64,000 nt of DNA from Macrostomum hystrix (taxonomy: Eukaryota > Platyhelminthes > Macrostomidae): contig CATNEN010000029.1 in NCBI GenBank assembly GCA_950097015.1, positions 8,161,501 through 8,225,500 of the forward strand, written 5' to 3'. This document shows, piece after piece, positions 25,507 through 34,966 of this stretch. Made by a program: the position numbers and the translations under genes. Positions within the stretch are counted from its first letter, which is position 1, and each line of letters opens with the position of its first letter. Below the pieces are notes generated by a model, which ran no database searches, was not told where the DNA came from, and was given only the letters and a program-made list of their open reading frames with translations.

Positions 25507-26085
25507 GGTAGGATATTAGATGTGGTGGGAGATTAGATGTGGTGGGAGATAAGATATGGTGGGAGATTATCAATGTTAGGAAATTAGATATGGTGGGAGA
25601 TTATCAATGTTAGGAAATTAGATATGGTAGGAAATTAGATATGGTAGGAGATTAGATATGGTAGGAAATTAGATATGGTAGGAGATTAGATATGGTAGGA
25701 GATTATCAATGTTAGGAAATTAGATATGGTAGGAAATTAGATATGGTAGGAAATTAGATATGGTAGGAAATTAGATATGGTAGGAGATTAGATATGGTAG
25801 GAGATTATCAATGCTAGGAAATTAGATATGGTAGGAAATTAGATATGGTAGGAGATTAGATATGGTAGGATATTAGATATGGTAGGAAATTAGATATGGT
25901 AGGAGATTATCAATGCTAGGAAATTAGATATGGTAGGAAATTAGATATGGTAGGAAATTAGATATGGTAGGAAATTAGATATGGTAGGAGATTAGATATG
26001 GTAGTAGACTAGATGTGGTAGGAGATAGGATATGGTAGCAGATTAGATATGGTAGCAGATTAGATGTGGTGGCAGATAAGATTTG
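25507..26085 (+). repeat. 17-bp minisatellite
   Basis: Roughly 33 units of the type GGTAGGAAATTAGATAT, with GGTAGGAGATTAGATAT and ATCAATG(T/C)TAGGAAATT variants arranged in longer blocks. It lies between the twitchin-like and CD225-like genes. Confidence 0.9.
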
Positions 26086-26639
26086 GTTGGTTGAGTTCGA
26101 GTGCACAGTCGGGTTAGACGGGTAGGGAGGGAATGGAATCAAGGCTCCTCCCTGACCTCCCAGCCAGCCAATCAGAGCAGGCCGTAGGGTGTCTGGCAGT
26201 CTACCGATTTGTGCTTGTAACAGCCTCGATCGCTAGGGGCAGAGCAATTGCAGTTAAGAAAGTGAGTAATGGAATAATTAATGCCTCACTGGCTGGTGCT
26301 ATTTTCTTATCCATGGCGCGCCTGCTTTCTCTGGCGCCCATAAAAAATAATCGCTTGCTTTTTTCTGCACGAGGAATTGGCAACCAAGATTCCTAGTAAT
26401 CTTGCAAGAAATCTCCATACGAAAAAACGAAGGCAGAAAGCTTAATAAATCTCAAAACTAAAAGTGTCCTGCTAGTAATTCTTTCTACAAAGAAGACAGC
26501 CTGACCACAGAGAGTACTTTAACAAAAAATTGGTAAATCGAAATCTAGGACATTATAAGGTAAGATCTAACATGCTAACTTTACTTTTAGTGAGTAAGAG
26601 TGTATGCTAACTACGAGCGTATCGGTTATATTTGAAAAC

Positions 26640-26945
26640 AATGCTGCAGCGCAATAGTCTATGGGCCTCTCGCACCAGGTTCCCTGATCTCGATTCCGCG
26701 TCGAGGCCACAATTGTTTTGGGCGCAGCCGCGGAGAGAAGGCTTAGGGGCTTGTCGTGCAAATTTACGTCCCTGAGGGCCAAACCTTCAAGGCACAGTGA
26801 AGTGTACACTGCCTGACGATGATAAATTCAAGGCAGATGTACACACCTGTGTGAGCGTGTGCCTGCGTACGGTATCTCTGCTCTGCATGAGTCAGCGAAA
26901 TGGGCAGAATTGCCTCCTCGCTGGCTGCGGGTCTAGTGTCACCAA
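26640..26945 (-). mobile_element. Family A interspersed repeat, copy 3 (inverted)
   Basis: Reverse-complement match to the family: GCGGAGAGAAGGCTTAGGGGCTTGTCGTGC, CTTCAAGGCACAGTGA, GTACACTGCCTGACGATGA, GGCAGATGTACACACCTGTGTGAGCG and GTCAGCGAAATGGGCAGAATTGCCTCCTCGCTGGCTGCGGG occur in order (quoted blocks are abbreviated pieces of the match). Confidence 0.8.
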
Positions 26946-27061
26946 ATGGTGTGCCATTGCCCGCAGCCCTCCAGCAGGCTGCAATTAATTGTCAATCATT
27001 GCAATTTATAAATAGAATTGCTACTTTGGCATTCTTCCTCCGAATAATCGAAGCATTGCAG

Positions 27062-27548
27062 ACTGGATCTGCAGCAACAGCCGCAGCAGCCGGACGCGCG
27101 GCCCAGCCTCTTACCGGTACGTTTTCGAGCCGCAGCCGCTGCGGTGGCCAGCGGGCGCGCCAACACCAACCGGACAACCAACTTTGTGGTCTCGGCGGTG
27201 ACGGCGCTCTGCTTCAACTGCCTGCTAGGCGGCGCCGCGGTGGCCCTGTCGATGCGGTCGCACAGCCTGCTGGCCAGGGCGGATCGGCACGACGCCGAAG
27301 GTGAGACAGCGATAGCCGACGCAGCCAGACGTGAAGCCGTTGCCTACGGACGTCTAGCCGGCGCACTGAGCTGCCTGGGGGTGCTCAGCACAATGCTCGG
27401 CCTATTCTACCTGTTTAGCGAGCCCAATGTCAGCCGGCTGGCTGCCTTCCTCGCCAGCTTGGATCTGGAGGGCCGGCACAGACACGGCGGCGCAGCGGCA
27501 ACCTTCGCAGGCCGAAGCAGCCTGGAGAAGTTTAGCAGGCAGCAATGA
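27062..27548 (+). CDS. CD225/dispanin-like two-pass membrane protein (terminal exon)
   Basis: An open frame follows the acceptor CATTGCAG (AG at 27060-27061) and ends at TGA 27546-27548. After a Pro/Gln-rich start it reads NFVVSAVTALCFNCLLGGAAVALSMRS, then LARADRHDAEGE, then EAVAYGRLAGALSCLGVLSTMLGLFYLF. This matches the CD225 (IFITM/dispanin) pattern: a half-buried helix with N-C, A-L-x-x-S, a short D/A-rich loop and a second membrane helix. The loop is somewhat longer than usual. Proteins of this family sit in plasma or endosomal membranes; no specific role can be inferred. There is no in-frame ATG in the exon, so an upstream exon must supply the start. ATG 26133, splicing in phase 2 at about 26190, fits the frame but its donor is weak. 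Confidence 0.6.
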
Positions 27549-28260
27549 GTCACCCGGAAGCTGTGAGCGCAGATTCTCAGTCGGCACAGGCGATGATTTT
27601 TTATACGCGTCTCAAAAGCTATAATACTGTTAGCGCACTACTATGAGTAGAGCAAAACTGACGTTATTTTCGATAACAGTTTTTGAATGTAAAAGGTCCT
27701 AAAGGTCTTTAGTTTATGGTTTTTTGTCAACTTTTCTTTCCAAGACAAACTGGGCCCCGAGCAAGGACAACTTATTCACTTAATTTCCTCAGCCTGTCGA
27801 CTGGTACGCACTGCAATATCCAAGCACGCATCTTAGTGTTTCGTTTCGACCCTATTTGATGGAGTGCAAATACGCTCGAATATTTGAATTAAAGCAGTAG
27901 AACTTCACAAACCTTGTGTTTGAACGAGGCAAGACTGCGGGACTCCGTCGAAAACTGATGGTGGATGTCGTTGTTTTGTCTATGGCCGTAACCAAATGGT
28001 TACGGCCATAGATGGCACTGATGGTACTTGTGTGGCCAAAGCAAAAATTTGAGTCCAAAGAAAATAAAAAACGAAAAAGGCACGAATATGAAGTTAACGG
28101 ACCGGAGTCGCGGCGCAGTTTAAAAACTAATCTCAATGACAAGCTGTATTTGTCAGCGAAATTCGCAATAATAGCCAGCCAAGTATTACTTGCAAATATG
28201 ATACAACTTCTGCGTACATACACACATACACAAGGTGTTTCAATAAAATGTAGTTTTTAA
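27549..28260 (+). other. 3' flank of the CD225-like gene
   Basis: No coding motif is visible. AATAAA at 28242-28247 is a candidate poly(A) signal. A perfect hairpin lies at 27981-28010 (separate entry). Confidence 0.4.
27981..28010. repeat. Perfect 14-bp inverted repeat (hairpin)
   Basis: TATGGCCGTAACCA at 27981-27994 is followed by AA and then its exact reverse complement TGGTTACGGCCATA at 27997-28010. Confidence 0.95.
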
Positions 28261-30098
28261 ACGATTTTGTTCATATAGCGCAATCAATAACGCAAATCAA
28301 TGTGAAGATAACTTTTCAACAAAAAGATCAGCTCTAATAAAATAAGAAGCGTTTGTCACTCATTTTAGAACTCCTAGTCATCTGTGCGGATGCAATGATA
28401 AGTCTAATTGCAGCATGCAACAAAAGAAAAACATGCATAAAGTTGACAATTAAGAATATTGCAGTCGGAAGAATAACTTGTGAATTTAAATTATCATTTT
28501 TACAACAAAAAAGCTTCTATTTTGGGATTCAAAGTTGACAAAATACGACCCAAGCCAGGAGAAGCTTTGGGCAACAGATGCATAGAACACAAAGAGACGG
28601 GGAAAGGCGGAATGCGCGGACAGAAAGTCAGAGGGGAGAAAGGCAAAGAAAGGGAGAAAGGCAGAGGGGAGAGAGATGGGATAATAGTAATAATAATAAT
28701 GGCACTAGACCCGCAGCCAGCGAGGAGGCAATTCTGCCCATTTCGCTGACTCCTGAGCACACGCAAGCAGATACCGTACGCAGGCACACGCTCACACAGG
28801 TGTGTACATCTGCCTTGACATTCGCATTGTCAGGCAGTGTACACTCTCACTGTGCCTTGGAGGTTGGCCCTCAAGGTCGTAAATTGCACAACAAGCCCCC
28901 AAAGAATGTGGCCTCACCGCGGAATCGAGCTCAGTGACATTGGTGCAAGAGGTGCGTTAACCGCATTGCCACTCACCCCCGAGAAATAGGGGAGAAAGGC
29001 GGAGGGGAGATACAAAGGCTAAAGGAAGTGGAAATTAGTGATATAGAGTCATTAGTAGACATTATTCCGAAATGACTCAGAACTTCCTGAAATCAGGAAG
29101 GATAGCCCAAATCCACGGAGTCATGATCTGTCCGGGCAGAATCGAAACACCAGCAGCATTTTAACATTCCCGAGGCAAAGAAAATAAAAAAGAGTATCAT
29201 ACAAATATTAGAAAAAGGGAGACAACAAAAAAGCCGAACACCAATGCGTGTGCTGTAAGCAAGATTTAAACTGTCAAAGCAAGCAAAGCTTAAAGCTGAA
29301 CTGAGCATATTCTTAGAAGAAAATAGAAGAAAAAGTTAGATTCTGAAAAATAAGCGAGCAATAAATGAGATTAAGACTCAAGAGTCGTCAAAAAAAGCAG
29401 ATATTTACAGAAACACAACGGGTAAGTTCGTTTATAACAATCGAATACTAGACATTAAATAATGCAACAACGAGATTATTGTTAAAGACAAACAAAAGAA
29501 TGATGCGATTATGTAAAAGAAAAGCCAGATAAGAGAGTCTAAGAGAGTATATAAATAAATTATAAATATACTTTACCGGTTCATGAGAATCTAGCAGCGG
29601 CTATTGCATAGAACAAAAAATAGTTGACAGCTTCAATGAACGATAAGGTGGATAAAAGCTACCTTAAGATAAGATAAGACAATAAAAAGGCAAAACACTA
29701 AACAATAACTAATAGCAGATTGAAAGCGATAGAGACAATTTAAAAAGCGCGAGAAGCAGCAAGAAAATCCCCCCTTTGTGTGCCTGTCCGATTCACAATT
29801 GCACGTCGCACTAGGTTATTATAAGATGACGAAGGCATTAACATATACATAGTTACTCCCGCCGTTTACCCAAGGTTTTGTAGGAATTTTTTAGATTTGC
29901 ACCAAATTATTGGCTTAACACGCATAAAATAAGGCTCAAAATTTGCCAATTTACGAAATCTATAGTTTTTGTACCATTGTGAACATTTAAACTTCGAAAG
30001 TCAATGCTAATTAGATGACGAAGCTTTTGACAATTGAATTGCAGTTATAGTTACTCTGGCCGTTTATCAGAGCAGCTAATAAAAGTGCTCAAGCGTGC
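28261..30098. other. AT-rich intergenic region
   Basis: No coding motif is visible. It contains an AG-rich imperfect repeat tract (28590-28680), a short TAA run (28684-28700) and family A copy 4 (28705-28985). From 29000 to 30098 it is AT-rich and repeat-poor. The 3' untranslated region of the minus-strand MARCH-like gene should lie just below 30099. Confidence 0.5.
28705..28985 (+). mobile_element. Family A interspersed repeat, copy 4
   Basis: This is the most complete forward copy. It begins around CCCGCAGCCAGCGAGG and continues with CCCATTTCGCTGACTCC, ACGCTCACACAGGTGTGTAC, GTGTACACTCTCACTGTGCC, AATTGCACAACAAGCCCCC and GCGGAATCGAGCTCAGTGAC. Confidence 0.8.
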
Positions 30099-32105
30099 TC
30101 AAACTAACTCGTCGCTGCAGTAGTCGCTGGATCGCCTGGGCGGTCGGGCTTTGGCCAGCGCCCTAGCCCTGCTCAGCTCCTCCTCTGAGGCCGACTGAAT
30201 TAAAAACGTCCGATTGAAGGAGCGCCAACGTCTGCACAGGCCGAAATAGGTGCGGCACTGTACGTACATGAACACTGTGCCGCCAGTGAAACCGATAGCA
30301 ACTACAACCAGTTTGGTCCAGAATGGCCACTCCAGCTTGCCCGAGTTAATCTCGGCGCTGGTCTTCTCTATCAGGACGTACAGGGACCAGATTACGCAGG
30401 TAAGGGCGATTATGTGAAATGAGACGCTGCAGATTATCTTGCGCCGCTCCAGAGAGCTCATGTCCAGTTTGCGCCACTGTGGATGTTAGAGCACAGCGAT
30501 TGCTTGGTTTGGTTTGTTGAAGACGAGATAAGCCTATTGGCTGATAGATATGCATCGAAAGAAGTTGCTGATTGACAGATTAATCTGATTGGATAATCTA
30601 ATAAACTGATTTGCTAATCGGTGAAAGTTACAGGTGATTGGTTGATAGGAGAAACAAGCTGATTTGCTGATAGGAGAAAGAAGCTGATTGGTTGATAGGA
30701 AAAAGAAGCTGATTGGTTGATAGGAGACAAAAGCTTATTGATTGATAAGAGGCAAAAGCTTATTGATTGATTGGATAAAGAAGCTGATTGTTTGATAGGA
30801 GAAAGAAGCTGATTGGTTGATAGGAGAAAGAAGCTGATTGGTTGATAGGAGAGAGAAGCTGATCGATTGACACGAGAAAAAGCTGCCGATTGACTGATAG
30901 GTGAGAGACAGCAGACAATAACGAAACTCACCTCGCTAATAGGCTTAGTAGTGACTCGCATAACAAAGCCAAACTTGCAGAGCTCGCACACTTTAATGTC
31001 TTGCGACTTGACCCAATGCTGCAGGCAGTCTCTGTGCACATATTTTAAACTTCCGGAGCACAGGCACGGTGAAATTAGAGGATTGTCGCCAGAGGGATCA
31101 TTGTCCGGGCAGTGACAGATTCGGCAGATGTCTGCCTGAGACTCGGCAGTGTCCGGCGAGTCAGTCGAGTGAATCTGATGCGAATGCTGAGCCGGCAGCG
31201 GCTGTGAATCAGGTAAAGGATAAAAACTCAAATATCCCAATGGTAGATTGTGTAAGCTTCATGAAATAGCCTTTGTTACAATTGCTTGCCTTGCACGAAT
31301 CAGTTGACGCCATGAAATTCAGCAAGATAAAAGTGTAATACGTTACACACACCAATTCGAAGATGCAGCAATAGCGCCTTGCAACAATACAGTACATCAG
31401 TAATATAAATAGCCCAGACTAGTACAGACAAACGGGAAAAGTGCTTACTACTATGCACGAGAGAGTGCTAAACTCCGGTACTTAGGCAGCTCGAGAAAGG
31501 CACCAAAAGTGACCCAGTTTTAGGAGAAGGAATAGTTGGAAATGCAAAAAAGCATATCAGAGAGACGGCTCATTGCTCATTGCTAAATCATTCAGGTAGA
31601 ACGAAAATATATAGAATTATAGCATTTGACACGATTTACACGGCATCGTGTCTAATGTCTAATATAATACGGCATCGATTTGAAAACTTACAGCACAACA
31701 ATCTGTGCCCTGACTGCGCAGATGACTGCTGAGACCGACGCCACAGCTGCCAGACGACACTAGCTGCTGCTGCTGTTGCTGAAATTCCGGCTGCTTCGTC
31801 CGGCACTGCCACACCACCTGCTGGCAACCATCGTGTTTGACGCCAACGCAGCCAGAGGCTGAGCTATAGCTGGCATCGCCGCCACAGGCGTCCAACAGAT
31901 CCGAAGTGCTGGTAGCGGCCTGCTGACTGCTTGGCAGCACAGTGGATGTGGCTCGCTCCTCTCTGGCAGCAGCTGTAGTGAGAAAACTGGCAGCGTGATC
32001 CACCGCAGTTTGACAGTGCAGGCTGCCAATAGCGGGTGTGGGTTTCAGGGCTTCGCAGCTTTGGGCGGAGCGCAACCCACTGGCTTGGTGTAGCTGGTGC
32101 TGCAT
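30099..32105 (-). CDS. marchf8: MARCH1/8-like RING-CH E3 ubiquitin ligase
   Basis: Membrane E3 ligase that ubiquitinates transmembrane proteins in the endosomal pathway in other animals. Three coding exons: 32105-31692 (ATG at 32105), 31201-30932 and 30476-30099, all phase 0 with GTAAGT or GTGAGT donors and CAG acceptors, giving 353 aa. Exon 1 is Ser/Gln/Cys-rich and not conserved. Exon 2 holds the C4HC3 RING-CH finger: ICRICHC...[18 protein letters not shown]...VCELCKF. Exon 3 opens with [14 protein letters not shown], which is close to the vertebrate MARCH1/8 linker, then two membrane helices around [15 protein letters not shown] and [19 protein letters not shown] and a basic cytoplasmic tail. 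SLYVLI and [19 protein letters not shown] are hallmark stretches shared with MARCH1/8. A further 5' exon cannot be excluded. Confidence 0.9.
30625..30900 (-). repeat. 25-bp minisatellite in MARCH-like intron 2
   Basis: About 10 imperfect copies of AAGCTGATTGGTTGATAGGAGAAAG occupy most of the 455-bp intron 30477-30931. Confidence 0.85.
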
Positions 32106-33845
32106 TCTGTCAGTGTTTGACGGCAATGATGCTAGCTAAGAATAGGCATGCAAACAAAGCACAGCTGGCCTGGTTGGCTGAAGTAGGGGATGATAGATAC
32201 AAAAGGGTAAATAATACCTCAAATTGTGTAAAATTTTGAACATAATATATAGAGCAGCACTAAAAATAATGGATCTTTGCTTTTTATACACACTGCTCAA
32301 GTTCATAATTTAGCAATAAGCGTACCAAAGCATCCATGTAGAGCCACACTTCTACTACTAGAATTGTACAACTAATGATAGACCTAGCTATTATCTAATG
32401 CTGGTGCGTGAAAAGAAAGTGGCCATGTTGCCTTGCTACAACAAGTTTGCCTACCTTAGCAATCTAGTGACAAGAATTATGGACAACACTGGCCAAGGGC
32501 ACATCCCCACTACCCCACTATTTGAATATCCTGCAAGATCCTTAATTTTAACTAATTTAGTCATAGACTCAAAATGGTTATTTTATAGGAGCAGCCCTAG
32601 TATTGGCACTTCCTTACAAAAGCTAGTTTAAATTGTCACACATAATTTAGATAATTGTAGTTACTTAGCTAATATTTCCACTGATTATTGTTATGGTGGA
32701 ATGTTGTCTTTGTTTTTTATTGTTAATCACCTAGCTGCAATTGTGAATTTCTTTGTCTGCCAATATACTTTTTGGTAGAGTGCAGTGCCAACATTATTCA
32801 ACAGTCTACTTTACTTTATTCACCATCTGTCACCTCATTCTAAACTTATCTGGTTCTTAACCTCTGCCCTTGATCTCATGTTTTATATTGCTTTCTCAAT
32901 GGTCCACCTCTTGCCATCTAGCCTCTTTCTCTTAAAATTTATAAAATCATTTTTAATGGTTGATTAATAGGCCTAGTTTACTTTGCACTCACATACTTTT
33001 AAGATATTTATGTAGGCCTACCTTATAAATATTTCAAGTAATAGTAATACTAATATAATATTATTTAAATATTATAGTTTAATATTTTATTTCAATACTA
33101 ATTAATACTAATAAATAGGCCTAAGCCCTAGTCCGTAACCCTAATATTTTTTATTTCATGTTTTTTGTGTTGGAGTCTAACGATGGAATGCTAATAATGG
33201 ATTTAGGCCTATGGATTGATTAAATTTACTACATCATGCCTTACTGAATCAAGTTTTTAGCAAACAATTCAAAAACGTTATATATTAAATTAAGCCTAGG
33301 TCTAGGCCTATCTAAATTAAATTCGAAAAATTCTGAATTTCTGGGTAGGGCCTAAAACATTGAGAAACTCTACATATCTACTTTGAATTTATTGAAGCAA
33401 ATTAAAAACATTTATTATATTATAGTACCTATTGTTCTGAACAACATGACTACCTACAATCAATCTATAATGAAGTAGGGCCTAGGCCTAGCACAAAAAT
33501 CTGATAGGCCCCTAATGTTAATGGGTGTAATAACACTCTAGATCAGGGCAGTCAATTTGAGTCAACAAACAAAAAAAGTAATTTTGATCAGCTGAAAACA
33601 TTGTATCGTTTAGGTACAATTATCTTGTCACTTAGTAAAAACGGCATCAATTTTGAAGGACTTAGGCATTTCTAAAGGCTTCGGTTGCCTGTCGTGAAAC
33701 TCATATTTGTTTTACTGATTTTTTTCATAACGAAATGGTTTTACTGTTGGCAGTGGGTAGGGATTAGATTAATCTGGCAGTGGGTGTCAGATTAGGGATC
33801 CAGCAGTTTTTTTCTAAAAAAAAGTTTTGTAGCTTTAGTTGATAA
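32106..33845. other. Intergenic region, AT-rich with TAGGCCTA-type words
   Basis: No gene motif is visible on either strand. From about 32940 to 33500 the palindromic word AGGCCT occurs repeatedly in TAGGCCTA-like contexts (for example 32970, 33015, 33117, 33206, 33305 and 33484). The words recur at about 38605 and 42187. Confidence 0.4.
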
Positions 33846-33919
33846 GGATGGTTTGCTCAGTCGGTAGAGCATGAGACTCCTAATTCCAGGGTCCTGCAGG
33901 GATCGAGCCCTACATGTAC
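33846..33919 (+). pseudogene. tRNA-Lys-like pseudogene or tRNA-derived SINE head
   Basis: GCTCAGTCGGTAGAGCATGAGACTC matches the D-arm/A-box and 5' anticodon arm of animal tRNA-Lys(CTT). The anticodon loop reads CTCCTAA (CCT in place of CTT), the 3' anticodon stem is mismatched (TTCCA), and the T arm reads GGATCGAGCCC rather than GGTTCGAGCCC. A T6 run follows at 33921-33926, like a Pol III terminator. The acceptor stem does not pair well. I read it as a decayed tRNA or SINE head rather than a working tRNA. Confidence 0.6.
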
Positions 33920-33926
33920 ATTTTTT

Positions 33927-34966
33927 GCGGAAATCCGCCGAGATAAGTTTAACTTCTTTAAGTCAGGATTTATTTATCTTAAAACTGAGTCAAACCGATG
34001 CGTAGGTATTTCCCACAGTTTAATTATTTTAAACATGCAAAAGAGTTTTCTTTAGTCGATAAGTTTAAAAATTGTATGTCGACCACACAGCTTTCTGTGT
34101 TCTCTGGTGCCGACATCATGCATGCATACTTATGTTAATAGACACTTTTAAAATACTTTCTTTGTACCGTTATACCGAGACTGCTTGCAGTTTCTTCTTA
34201 AAGAACCAGAAGCTTTCATCTCAATTCGTGTATAGTATAGGTGCAGTAAATACATTCTGCCGGAACTCTAGCCGATTAACATTTGGGTCCGGTGCCGGAT
34301 CTCTAGCCACTGCCTTAACGGTTCGCAGTTCGCGACAATGTTTTTTTATCAACCTGTTGGTTTTAAGTCTAGTAAAAATTAAGTTAGCTAACTACAAAGG
34401 TGCCTGCGATGAACAGCTTTATTTTTACTGCCACTGGGACTAACCAGCTGTGCCCTTGGCAGAATTTTGCACTATAGAGAAGCTACATGTATTGTTTTAT
34501 GTTATCTGATATTTACCATGAGTACAATATATTTTACTCGTAGATAACCTTTATTTGCATTGCGTGTTTTATTTGTAGTGGGCTTAATATAATACTAATA
34601 AAAAAGACAAAATCGTAATTAGCAAGCGCAAGGCGCTAGAACAAGAACTGTTCTTAAAACTTAAATTTATCTCTGTAAGCTAGATAGATGGACCGTACTA
34701 ATTACCTAAATACAACCATTGTTCGCTTCTCCATGGAGATACAAAAGAAAAATGACTAAAACTGTAACTATTTCATTTCATATCCGAACTGTTTGTATTG
34801 AGATAGACGTTCACAAAACAGAGTAATTTAGGAGGAGACGTGCTACAATACTTTATTTCAAATAGATCTGTTAGCTTTTATGGCGTCTGATTCAATAAAA
34901 TATATGTAATAGAGGAAATGCATTTGACAAGACAGTTGCACTATGCAAAATACGAAAAATGGATGC
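33927..34966. other. Intergenic region downstream of ALKBH8
   Basis: No coding motif is visible; the longest frame (34072-34443) has no family features. AATAAA on the minus strand at 34852-34857 is a candidate poly(A) signal for the ALKBH8 gene, about 110 bp past its stop. Confidence 0.4.

Noticed and set aside
34072-34443. 123-codon plus-strand frame
   Set aside because: No start context, splice continuation or family motif in an AT-rich intergenic stretch.
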